Shown here piece after piece: positions 16,443-24,413 of a stretch of DNA of 64,000 bases. The notes under the pieces were generated by a model, which searched no databases, had not been told where the DNA came from, and saw only the letters and a list, made by a program, of their open reading frames with translations. The DNA comes from Pseudothermotoga sp. (GTDB taxonomy: Bacteria; Thermotogota; Thermotogae; Thermotogales; DSM-5069). The DNA lies in assembly GCA_003510135.1 (NCBI GenBank), contig DOKY01000033.1, positions 4,024-68,023 on the forward strand, read 5' to 3'. Position 1 is the stretch's first letter. Every line of letters starts with the position of its first letter. Position numbers and translations under genes: made by a program.

Positions 16443-18389
16443 TCACCCCGTTTTGAAGATGTCCAAACGTTCTTGCAAGCGAGAGACAGAACTGGACAGA
16501 TCTTCAATCGAACTGAGCAAACGCGAGACCAGCTGTTGCTGTTCGGCGAGAAGCTTTGATAAATTCGATGTCTCATCTGAGGTTTCCGAAACGTTCCTGG
16601 AAACTTCGCTCAGGGCTTGAGAAACTTCCTGAATGGATTCAGCCTGTTGCTGTACAGCGGAAGTGATAGATTCAAACGTCTGCATAGTCTGGTTCAAGCC
16701 TGATATGGTGTCCTGCAGGAGCCTGGTCAAACTGCTCTGCTCGTTGTAAACCTGTTCGACGACGTTGCCCACGTTCGTGGTCAGTTCAACAACTCTGTGC
16801 ACCTTTTCCTCGATTTCCATCAGTATAGATTCTATCTGTGAAACGGAGGATTTCGTCTGATTTGCCAGCTTTCTTATTTCCTCCGCAACAACCGCAAATC
16901 CTCTCCCATTCTCTCCAGCCCTCGCCGCCTCTATGGCTGCGTTCAGCGCAAGCAAGTTAGTCTGTTCGGAGATATTTTGTATGGTCGAGGCGATCTGCTT
17001 TATCTTCTTTGAAGATTGAACCAGTTCTTCTATGTTCTTTCTTGATTGTACCGACCATTTGAGGCCTTCTTCCATGTTCTGAGAGATCTTACTGATCGAA
17101 CTTGTGCCATCTTTGAGTTGATCTTTCATCTTGCTCGAATTTTCAAGCAAGCGAGCGGATTCACGCGCGAGATTCTGTATGAAAGAACTTATTTCTTCCA
17201 TTGACGCGTTGACCTCTTCAGAAGCCGCAGCAACACGCTTCATTCTGTCATCGATCGATTTGAAAGAATCTTGAAACTCCTGTGAAACGGCCTTCTCTTT
17301 GTCAACAAAACCCTGCACGGAACTCGACACGTCGGAAACCAATTTCGCCGAAGCTTTGGTCTCGTTCACAAGGTTCTTCAACTCCCCAACAACCTCTGTC
17401 ATCAGATTGCAGATCTGTCCTATCTCGTCACGTGATCTGTCGAAGATCGAAGCGGTCAGATCTCCGGACCTGACGGCTTCGAAGATGGGTATGAGTTTCT
17501 TAATCCTGTTTCCGAACCATCGAGCCACTAAAAAGATCACAACAACTGAGACAACGGAGACGATGGATATCAACACGATCGTGTAGACTCTCAGGGAAGT
17601 CGTGGGCGCTTCGATTGATTCGGCCGGCGAAGAAATGTGGACTGACCAGCTGGTTTTTGGAATGGAACTGCTGATGAGATAAACACCCTTCGAACCGATT
17701 TTCAACTTCTTGAGAGACGAAGAAAACTCATACCCAAGCTCCTTTAAATGCCTGCCCCGCTCAACGTTCCCACTGTGTGAAACAATTCTCATCTCTTCGT
17801 CGCTCAAGATGACTTCCAGGGAATCTCCCGATAATTCCTTCATCAGTTTGTCGAAAACGGAGAGGTTGAAGACGACACCCGCACCAGCGATCAACCTGTC
17901 TTCGGCACGCACAGGAACGATTATCACCAGCGAATGTTCGTTCGAGAACTCCTCGACGACGTCCATTTTTATTTTTGTCTCACTCAACAGCATTTGCTTC
18001 AACTTCTCAGAAACGAAGATCTCTTCACTGTCGTCGATGACAAACCGACCGTCTGGAACGATCACGAAACAGCCACGGACGTAATCTGGCATCTTCTCAC
18101 GCTCAGTCGAAAGGACGTTCGCAAGAGTCAGGGCCGCGTTTTCAAACGCGAGATTGAGGATTGGCTTGAGCATGGGCGTATTCGCGAGCGATTCGGCCAC
18201 ATTCATACAGTTTTGCAAGCTTGAAGAGATGATCAGACTGTATGAATGAACCAACCTCTCCAAGTTCTGCGACGTCAACTCTCCTACCGTTCGTGATACC
18301 CTCAGATAGCTCAGCGAGTTTCCGACCACGAGGAGTATAACTATCAACGGCACTATGAAGAAGATCAAACGCGCCGCGATGCTTCTCAT
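16443..18389 (-). CDS. Methyl-accepting chemotaxis protein
   Basis: This 648-residue chemoreceptor has an N-terminal helix (~8-28), a periplasmic dCache-like sensor (~35-275, including YVRGCFVIVPDGRFVI), a second helix (~278-300), HAMP, and a signalling domain. The tip is ISEQTNLLALNAAIEAARAGENGRGFAVVAEEIRKLA. The domain signals to CheA through CheW. It begins only 4 bp after livF, inside the amino acid transport operon, so a chemoattractant linked to branched-chain amino acids or a related ligand is a reasonable inference. Confidence 0.95.
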   Translation of the reverse strand: MRSIAARLIFFIVPLIVILLVVGNSLSYLRVSRTVGELTSQNLERLVHSYSLIISSSLQNCMNVAESLANTPMLKPILNLAFENAALTLANVLSTEREKMPDYVRGCFVIVPDGRFVIDDSEEIFVSEKLKQMLLSETKIKMDVVEEFSNEHSLVIIVPVRAEDRLIAGAGVVFNLSVFDKLMKELSGDSLEVILSDEEMRIVSHSGNVERGRHLKELGYEFSSSLKKLKIGSKGVYLISSSIPKTSWSVHISSPAESIEAPTTSLRVYTIVLISIVSVVSVVVIFLVARWFGNRIKKLIPIFEAVRSGDLTASIFDRSRDEIGQICNLMTEVVGELKNLVNETKASAKLVSDVSSSVQGFVDKEKAVSQEFQDSFKSIDDRMKRVAAASEEVNASMEEISSFIQNLARESARLLENSSKMKDQLKDGTSSISKISQNMEEGLKWSVQSRKNIEELVQSSKKIKQIASTIQNISEQTNLLALNAAIEAARAGENGRGFAVVAEEIRKLANQTKSSVSQIESILMEIEEKVHRVVELTTNVGNVVEQVYNEQSSLTRLLQDTISGLNQTMQTFESITSAVQQQAESIQEVSQALSEVSRNVSETSDETSNLSKLLAEQQQLVSRLLSSIEDLSSSVSRLQERLDIFKTG

Positions 18390-18393
18390 CCCT

Positions 18394-19116
18394 TCACCCC
18401 TTCACCCCGAGATAGGCCTTTCTCACATCGTCGTTGGCCAGAAGCTCGTTCCCAGGTCCCTGCAACACTATTCTACCTGTTTCCAGAACGTAAGCATAAT
18501 CGGCTATCTTCAAAGCACCGTACGCATTTTGCTCCACCAGCAATATTGTAACAGCTTCGTCTCTTATCCTCTGAATCACTTCGAACACTTCCTTCACCAA
18601 GAGTGGGGCTAATCCAAGCGATGGCTCATCAAGCATGAGTAACTTCGGGCGCGTCATCAATCCTCTGGCAACGGCCAGCATTTGTTGTTCGCCGCCGGAA
18701 AGAGTTCCTCCAGGCTGTTTCAAACGCTCCTTCAACCGTGGAAAGAGTGAAAAGATCCACTCAAGGTCCTTCTCAATTCCGTCTGGATCCTTCCTGTTGT
18801 AGGCACCCATCATGAGGTTCTCGTACACGGTGAGATTTGGAAAGATCCTCCTTCCCTCTGGAACCATTGCGATCCCAAGCTGGGCGATCGAGTGCGTCGG
18901 TTTATCTGTTATGTCAATCCCCTGGAAATGAACTCTGCCGGAACTCTTCTTCACCAGGTTCATGATCGCCTTCAGGGTGGTGCTCTTCCCCGCACCGTTG
19001 GCGCCTATCAGCGTGATGATCTGGCCCTTTTTGACTTCTATGGAAATGCCCTTCACGGCATGAATGCTTCCGTAGTGAACGTGCAGATTTTCGATCTTCA
19101 AGACGACGTCGCTCAC
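18394..19116 (-). CDS. livF: Branched-chain amino acid ABC transporter ATPase LivF
   Basis: This is one of two ATPases powering the HAAT-family LivHM permease. It has Walker A (GANGAGKST), Q-loop, the LivF-type PEGRRIFPNLTVYENL, the signature LSGGEQQMLAVARGL, Walker B (LLMLDEPSLGLAP) and the switch His/Gln region (LLVEQN). An open frame continues to 19230, but the GTG at 19116 is preceded by GAGGAGGTG and overlaps the livG stop (GTGA), giving a normal ~240-residue LivF. Confidence 0.95.
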   Translation of the reverse strand: MSDVVLKIENLHVHYGSIHAVKGISIEVKKGQIITLIGANGAGKSTTLKAIMNLVKKSSGRVHFQGIDITDKPTHSIAQLGIAMVPEGRRIFPNLTVYENLMMGAYNRKDPDGIEKDLEWIFSLFPRLKERLKQPGGTLSGGEQQMLAVARGLMTRPKLLMLDEPSLGLAPLLVKEVFEVIQRIRDEAVTILLVEQNAYGALKIADYAYVLETGRIVLQGPGNELLANDDVRKAYLGVKG

Positions 19117-19895
19117 AGTAGCACCTCCTCGCCGAGGTAAGCCTTGATGACCAGAGGATTCGACTGGATCTGCTTTGGCGTCCCCTCCGCAATGAGCTTT
19201 CCATAATCCATGACGTAAATCCGCTCGCATATGCCCATGATGACCTTCATATCGTGCTCAATAACGATGATGCTGAGACCAAACTCGTCTCTGATCATCT
19301 TTATGAACTCCATGAGCTCAGAGGTTTCCTGCGGATTCATGCCGGCGGCGGGCTCGTCCAGCAGGAGAAGTTTCGGTTCGGTGGCAAGCGCTCGGGCTAT
19401 CTCGAGCTTTCGCTGTAAACCATAAGGAAGCGCACTGGCCTTTTCGTTTGTAAGATTCAAGAGCCCAACTTTCGCCAAGAGCTTTTTCGAGTGTTCTCTG
19501 ACATTCTTTTCAAACTTCAAAGCGGATGGGGTTTTGAAAACAAAACTGAACAGGGAGAACATACTGTGAAGCTTGCAATGTCGCGCGACCATGACGTTCT
19601 CCAGAACAGTCATGTCGGAAAACAACCTTATGTTCTGAAAGGTTCTTGCTATACCGAGACGCGTCACCTCGTGTGGCTTCAGACCGTTCAATCTATTACC
19701 GAGAAAAATTATGTCTCCTTCGTCCGGCTCGTACATGCCTGTGATCAGGTTGAACAGCGTGGTCTTTCCAGCTCCGTTCGGACCTATGAGGCCAACCAGC
19801 TCACCCTTCTTAACATATCCGCTGAACTTGTCAACGGCGGTCAAACCACCGAAACGTTTCGTGACGTTTTTGAGTTCGAGGACAACCTCGTTCAC
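19113..19895 (-). CDS. livG: Branched-chain amino acid ABC transporter ATPase LivG
   Basis: This 260-residue ATPase pairs with LivF. It shows Walker A (GPNGAGKTT), the LivG-type RLGIARTFQNIRLF Q-loop, a diverged signature (YGLQRKLEIARALAT), Walker B (LLLLDEPAAGMNP) and the IEHDMKVIMG switch. The GTG start overlaps the livM stop and is preceded by GAGGTGG. Its stop overlaps livF. Confidence 0.95.
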   Translation of the reverse strand: MNEVVLELKNVTKRFGGLTAVDKFSGYVKKGELVGLIGPNGAGKTTLFNLITGMYEPDEGDIIFLGNRLNGLKPHEVTRLGIARTFQNIRLFSDMTVLENVMVARHCKLHSMFSLFSFVFKTPSALKFEKNVREHSKKLLAKVGLLNLTNEKASALPYGLQRKLEIARALATEPKLLLLDEPAAGMNPQETSELMEFIKMIRDEFGLSIIVIEHDMKVIMGICERIYVMDYGKLIAEGTPKQIQSNPLVIKAYLGEEVLL

Positions 19896-20953
19896 GCTTT
19901 ACCACCTCGTCTGAGTTTGGCGAAGGCCGAGACAATTGAATCCCAGCTCAACTCGTTCCTGCCCATGATGCCTCTCTGCCAGAAGAGCATCAAAACTATC
20001 AAAAGCACAGACAGCACAACCATCCTCATGCCGGGAACGCCTGGATAGTTGATGAACCAGATCTTGAATGGACTCTCCAGCACTCTGAGGAACTCAAGCC
20101 CCACGGTGTAGATCGCCGCACCAATGATCGAACCACTGATGCTTCCAAGCCCTCCGAGGACGACCATTATCAAGATTTCGAAAGTTCTAACGAAGGTGAA
20201 GGACTTTGGGTCTATGGTTGTTATCAAATGCGCCCACAGGGCGCCCCCAACACCTGCGAAAAACGATCCAATGACGAAACTCATCACCTGGTGTGAAAAA
20301 ACGTTTATACCCATCGCCTTTGCTGCGATTGGATCTTCTCTGATCGCCTTCAGAGCCCTGCCGTAAGTGCTGTTCACAAGACTCGCTATGACGACAACCG
20401 TTATCAGTGCCCATCCCCAGGACCAGTAGAGGTTCGTGTAAGCTGGAATTCCTTTCAGTCCCAGAGCACCGTTGGTGATGGACCAGGCGTTGTTAGCGAT
20501 TACCCTTATGGTTTCACCCAAACCCAACGTCGCGATGGCCAAATAGTCGCCTATAAGCCTGAGCGATGGTGCGGCGACCAGATATCCGAAGCCTGCCGAA
20601 ACGAGTCCGGCTATCAGGATTGCCGGTAGAAAAGGAAGTTCTATCCTGTTGAACGGATAGATGAGCGGCTTTATCAGATAACTGATCTCTTTCTGTTCGA
20701 TCGGAAGTGTTAGCAGCACCGAAGTGTAGGCACCTATGGCTATGAAACCCGCATGTCCTAGAGAGAAGATGCCGGTCATACCGTTTATCAAATTGAGCGA
20801 AACCGCAAAGATTATGTTGATCGCTATCAGGTTCAAAATGAGCACAAAATAATCGCTTGCCTTCCTGTCGGCGATCGCTATTAAGAGCGCCATCAGAATC
20901 ACAAAGAGAACCGTCAGAATACCCTTGGTCTTGACAGACAGTCTTTTCGACAT
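19892..20953 (-). CDS. livM: Branched-chain amino acid ABC permease LivM
   Basis: This inner-membrane permease (~353 residues, about ten hydrophobic helices) has the LivM signatures NLINGMTGIFSLGHAGF and GDYLAIATLGLGETIRV, and the coupling segment GRALKAIREDPIAAKAMGIN. ATG 20953 is favoured over GTG 20962 and ATG 20959 because AGGTG lies 8 nt before it. The C-terminus ends in a short basic tail. It forms the channel with LivH. Confidence 0.94.
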   Translation of the reverse strand: MSKRLSVKTKGILTVLFVILMALLIAIADRKASDYFVLILNLIAINIIFAVSLNLINGMTGIFSLGHAGFIAIGAYTSVLLTLPIEQKEISYLIKPLIYPFNRIELPFLPAILIAGLVSAGFGYLVAAPSLRLIGDYLAIATLGLGETIRVIANNAWSITNGALGLKGIPAYTNLYWSWGWALITVVVIASLVNSTYGRALKAIREDPIAAKAMGINVFSHQVMSFVIGSFFAGVGGALWAHLITTIDPKSFTFVRTFEILIMVVLGGLGSISGSIIGAAIYTVGLEFLRVLESPFKIWFINYPGVPGMRMVVLSVLLIVLMLFWQRGIMGRNELSWDSIVSAFAKLRRGGKA

Positions 20954-20958
20954 GCGCA

Positions 20959-21867
20959 TCACACCTTTTCAGAAACTTCGACTCCGAGTATTCCTGTCGG
21001 CCTGACAAGAAGCACGAAGATCAGTATCACGTACGCTATGGCATCCCTGTAGCCTGCTATCGACGGGAACAGAGCCACAATCATGATTTCGCTGACCCCA
21101 AGGATGAATCCCCCCAGCATTGCGCCCGGTATGCTCCCTATGCCACCGACAACGGCAGATATGAACGCCTTCAAACCTGGCACCATTCCGGTGTAGGGGT
21201 AAACCTGGGGGTAGGTCATCGCCCAGAGTATGCCACCGATGGCTGCGAGGGAAGAGCCGATCATGAAGGTGTAGGTTATGATCCTGTCGGCGTTCACGCC
21301 CATGAGCCGCGTTGTGGGAATGTCTTTCGAGATGGCACGCATCGCCATGCCCACCTTGGTCCTGTAGACAATCCATACCAGAACCAACAGTGAAATGGCA
21401 ACGATCGAGACCGTTATCAACGTGACCAGTCTGATCCTGACGTCGCCTAACTTTAAAATTTTCAGGAAATACACTGGATACATTCCCGTTTGAGGGTTGA
21501 AAGATTTGGCTCGGCCACCGAAAACCACCGTGGCGAAGTTCTGCAGGAAGAAAGAAACTCCTATGGCAGTTATGAGTGCAGATATCCTCGGTGCATCTCT
21601 CAAAGGTCTGTAAGCGATTCTCTCAATCAATGCTCCAAGAAAAGCAGTGAAGAAGATCGCGGTGATGAAGGATACCCACCAGGGAAACATGAAAAGCGTC
21701 ACTCCGTAGAAAGCAAAATAAATGCCGTAAGTGAAAATGTCGCCGTGCGCGAAATTTATGAGTCTCAGGATCCCGTAAACCATCGTGTAGCCGATGGCTA
21801 TCAATGCGTAGATCCCACCGAGAGAGAATGCGTTGATCAAATGCTGTACAAAGTCAGAGAGTCTCAA
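20959..21867 (-). CDS. livH: Branched-chain amino acid ABC permease LivH
   Basis: This 302-residue LivH-type permease has GGIYALIAIGYTMVYGILRLINFAHG (first helices), FGGRAKSF and the coupling loop KVGMAMRAISKDIPTTRLMGVN. The start is TTG at 21867, preceded by a GGGGGAGTGAG site. It is separated from livK by a hairpin terminator, so it is probably transcribed by read-through. Confidence 0.94.
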   Translation of the reverse strand: MRLSDFVQHLINAFSLGGIYALIAIGYTMVYGILRLINFAHGDIFTYGIYFAFYGVTLFMFPWWVSFITAIFFTAFLGALIERIAYRPLRDAPRISALITAIGVSFFLQNFATVVFGGRAKSFNPQTGMYPVYFLKILKLGDVRIRLVTLITVSIVAISLLVLVWIVYRTKVGMAMRAISKDIPTTRLMGVNADRIITYTFMIGSSLAAIGGILWAMTYPQVYPYTGMVPGLKAFISAVVGGIGSIPGAMLGGFILGVSEIMIVALFPSIAGYRDAIAYVILIFVLLVRPTGILGVEVSEKV

Positions 21868-21883
21868 ATCTCACTCCCCCTTT

Positions 21884-21913
21884 GACGCAAAAGAGCCCCC
21901 ATGTGGGGGCTCT
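21884..21913 (-). terminator. Intra-operon terminator/attenuator between livK and livH
   Basis: A 9-bp stem (AGAGCCCCC / GGGGGCTCT) spans 21892-21913. On the minus strand it is followed by TTTTGCG, so the T tract is short. Placed right after livK, it would partly stop transcription and keep binding protein in excess over permease, a common arrangement in binding-protein operons. Confidence 0.8.
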
Positions 21914-21919
21914 CTTACC

Positions 21920-23044
21920 TTACGGCCTCACAACTGTCTTCAATTCTGGTTTTCCATTCTTGATCTGAATTATCACTGCAGGCTTGATGGGATCGCCCGA
22001 ATCAGATGGAAAGCTTATCATACCTGCGACACCGGCGAAATCTTTCGTCGCGGCCAGAGCATCCCTTATCGCAACTGGATCAAGGGACTGTGCCCGTTCG
22101 ATGGCATCCAGAACCAGATTGTAAGCGTCGAAGGCAAGAGCACCGAACGCGTCAGGTCTTCTGTTGTATTCTTTCACGTAAGCCTCGACGAACGGCTTTG
22201 TCCTTGGTGAGAGGTCCGCATCCTGGTGGAAGTAAGTCGTGTAGCACAAACCCTCCACAAACTCTCCACCTATCTGGACCAGCTCCGGTGCATCTGCACC
22301 GTCTCCGGCCAGCAAGTTACCCGCAAAGCCAAGTTCTCTGGCCTGCTTGGAGATGAGCGCTATCTCGGCGTAATAGCCCGGCATGAAGATCGTGTCGGGA
22401 TTTTGAGCCAACGCATAGGTCAGCTGTGCAGAGAAATCCTGGTCTCCAGTGTTGTAGTAGACTTCAAAGAACTTTCCACCAAACTTGGCGAAGGCTTGCT
22501 TAAAGTAGTTTGCAAGCCCAACAACGTAGTCCTGCGCAACGTCAACGAAGATCGCGACCTTCCTCGACTTGAGCTCTTCCCAGGCGAACTTCGCGAGCAA
22601 CTTACCCTGCAGCGTGTCGACAAAGCAGGCTCTGAAGATGAACCTTCTGTTCTGCGTTACGAGCGGGTTCGTGGCAGTGTTCGTCACCAGGGGCACTTGC
22701 TTCTGCTCTGCGATTGCACCCGCTGCCAGCGCGCACGAGCTCGTGCAGGGTCCAAGGATCGCAACGACCTTTTCCATATCGATTAACCTTCTTGCGACGT
22801 TTGCAGCCTCGGCCTTGTCACCCTTGTTATCCAGCAGGATCACGTTAACGGGTATGTCTTTTCCTCCGATTTTAACTGTAGGTCTGAGCTTCATGGCCAG
22901 CTTCACTCCATCCCAGGACATTTGTCCGAACCCTGCGATGGGCCCGGTCATTTCCCAACCTGCACCGATCCTTACTTCGGTGACCTCGGCGGCAAACATG
23001 AGCGCGGCGGAAACCATCAACACAACCAGGAAGAACTTACGCAC
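21920..23044 (-). CDS. livK: Branched-chain amino acid ABC transporter binding protein
   Basis: This secreted LivK-type binding protein has a signal peptide (basic RK, then FFLVVLMVSAALMFAAE) and a type 1 periplasmic fold: VRIGAGWEMTGPIAGFG, VAILGPCTSSCALAAG, NPDTIFMPGYYAE and RRPDAFGALAFDAYNLV. The open frame runs upstream to 23338, but GTG 23044, preceded by GGAGGTGG and starting the signal peptide, gives a normal 374-residue product. A strong extended -10 promoter lies just upstream. Exact ligand unknown. Confidence 0.93.
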   Translation of the reverse strand: MRKFFLVVLMVSAALMFAAEVTEVRIGAGWEMTGPIAGFGQMSWDGVKLAMKLRPTVKIGGKDIPVNVILLDNKGDKAEAANVARRLIDMEKVVAILGPCTSSCALAAGAIAEQKQVPLVTNTATNPLVTQNRRFIFRACFVDTLQGKLLAKFAWEELKSRKVAIFVDVAQDYVVGLANYFKQAFAKFGGKFFEVYYNTGDQDFSAQLTYALAQNPDTIFMPGYYAEIALISKQARELGFAGNLLAGDGADAPELVQIGGEFVEGLCYTTYFHQDADLSPRTKPFVEAYVKEYNRRPDAFGALAFDAYNLVLDAIERAQSLDPVAIRDALAATKDFAGVAGMISFPSDSGDPIKPAVIIQIKNGKPELKTVVRP

Positions 23045-23087
23045 AACACCACCTCCACTGAACAGTTTGCGGGTTATGTTTGGCGTT

Positions 23088-23119
23088 ATTATACCATAGA
23101 CAGAGAGAAGATCCGTCAA
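23088..23119 (-). promoter_or_regulatory. Promoter of the liv operon
   Basis: On the minus strand a TATAAT (23093-23088) is preceded by TGG, forming an extended -10. TTGACG (23119-23114) lies 20 bp upstream, long for a -35, so the extended -10 probably dominates. Transcription would start about 37 nt before the livK GTG. Confidence 0.7.
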
Positions 23120-23142
23120 GTCGATCTTAGGAGACTGTGTGA

Positions 23143-23148
23143 TAAAAT
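23143..23148 (+). promoter_or_regulatory. Candidate extended -10 for the 23170 gene
   Basis: TGATAAAAT gives an extended -10 (TAAAAT at 23143-23148), about 22 nt before the GTG start at 23170. No good -35 is seen. An alternative, TTGCGG-17-TATACC at 23067-23095, also reads toward this gene. Confidence 0.45.
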
Positions 23149-23169
23149 CAAAAGTGTGGGGGGAAGCTG

Positions 23170-23766
23170 GTGTCGATAGATCCGAAAAAATTGGAAAGCA
23201 TAATAACACAGATCTCCGGAATAATTGCTGCGCGAGTGGTTTCGGACACGGATGGTCTGAAGGAAATTCACGTGGTTGCTGACTCTGCGAAGAATCCCAA
23301 GCAGATCGTCCGAGACGTGGAGACCGCCATACTGGCATCGACGGGTTTGAGGATCGACAGAAAGATCGTCAGCGTTGCCCAGCTGAACCAGGAGTACCAG
23401 CCGATCGAGGATTACACAATCGAGTCCGTGAAGGCGGAGGAGGTCGGAAAGAACCTGAGGGTGACCGTGACAATCAAGCACGATGACGAAGCTTACGAAG
23501 GCATCGCCGAGGGACCCAGGACGAGCCTGCAGAGGCTCAGAATAGCAGCTTCGGCGGCTTTGAAGGCTGTAGACGAACTCTCCAGTAACGTGTTTTCGGT
23601 GGACGATGTGAGAATCATTAATCTGGCCGGTAAAGACTTTGTGGTTTGCCACGTAACAAGGCTCGCCAACGATAAAGAAAGGAGCATCATAGGCAGCGCA
23701 GAAATAGAACGAGACGTTCTGTTCGCCGCCGCGAACGCAGCATTAGACGCCTGGAAGAGGGCCTAG
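23170..23766 (+). CDS. Conserved hypothetical protein
   Basis: I do not recognise a named family. The 198-residue soluble protein appears to have two parts. The N-terminal ~75 residues contain RVVSDTDGLKEIHVVAD, KNPKQIVRDVETAILASTGL and RIDRKIVSVAQL. The C-terminal half has VTVTIKHDDEAYEGIAEGP and a helical SLQRLRIAASAALKAVDEL. There is no signal peptide, membrane segment or cysteine cluster. Similar N-terminal segments occur in other bacterial proteins as I recall, but no function is known to me. GTG start with GGGGGA upstream. Its TAG overlaps the stop of jag tail to tail. Confidence 0.8.
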   Translation: MSIDPKKLESIITQISGIIAARVVSDTDGLKEIHVVADSAKNPKQIVRDVETAILASTGLRIDRKIVSVAQLNQEYQPIEDYTIESVKAEEVGKNLRVTVTIKHDDEAYEGIAEGPRTSLQRLRIAASAALKAVDELSSNVFSVDDVRIINLAGKDFVVCHVTRLANDKERSIIGSAEIERDVLFAAANAALDAWKRA

Positions 23767-24407
23767 TTGTCTTCTTCCCCGTTTTTTCCGTTCGCGCTGT
23801 ACTCAATTACGACCTTCCTGTAAGGCTCGACACCTACTGAGTAACTCTTCACATTCCTGTGCCGTTTCACTATCTCGTGGACCATCCTGCGCTCGAAGGC
23901 GAACATGGGATCGAGCATCACTCTGCCTTTCGTGAGTTTTGCGCGTTGAATTGCTTGCTTGACGATCGCTTCCAGGTTCTTCTTTCTTCTCTTCTTGTAC
24001 TGACCAGCATCCACCGATACGGAAAGTTTCGTGTCGCTCATCCTGTTGAGGTATATCATTGCAACGTGCTGGAGCGCGGCGAGCGTTTTACCGTGCTTTC
24101 CGATGAGCCTGCCAAGATCTGACCCGTCGAGTTCCACCAGGAATCTCCTGCCAGAGCAAGATACCTTCACTACCACATCACCGCAGGCGCTCAGAGCGTT
24201 GGAAAGGAATTCTTCCAGTTTTCGTGTGAAGTAGTTGCTGTTGAACTGGATCTCGATCTCGGCATCCTTGGAGAACAGTCCGAAGATCCCCTTCGACCCT
24301 TTGTCCATGATCGTGTATTCATATTCACCTTCACGCAGGTCAAAACGCTTCTTTGCTTTTTGTAAGGCTTCCTCAACTGTTGGCGCGCTGATCCTGACCT
24401 TCTTCAC
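23763..24407 (-). CDS. jag: Jag/KhpB RNA-binding protein
   Basis: This 214-residue cytosolic RNA-binding protein has a Jag_N domain (residues 1-50, with GSKGIFGLFSKDAEI), a KH-like domain (~75-150, GRLIGKHGKTLAALQHVA) and an R3H domain (~150-205, FERRMVHEIVKRHRNVKSYSVG). Homologues act with KhpA in RNA regulation and cell division, and the gene is classically linked to yidC, as here (6 bp downstream). GTG start. It ends the minus-strand unit with no room for a terminator. Confidence 0.93.
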   Translation of the reverse strand: MKKVRISAPTVEEALQKAKKRFDLREGEYEYTIMDKGSKGIFGLFSKDAEIEIQFNSNYFTRKLEEFLSNALSACGDVVVKVSCSGRRFLVELDGSDLGRLIGKHGKTLAALQHVAMIYLNRMSDTKLSVSVDAGQYKKRRKKNLEAIVKQAIQRAKLTKGRVMLDPMFAFERRMVHEIVKRHRNVKSYSVGVEPYRKVVIEYSANGKNGEEDN

Positions 24408-24413
24408 CTCGAC

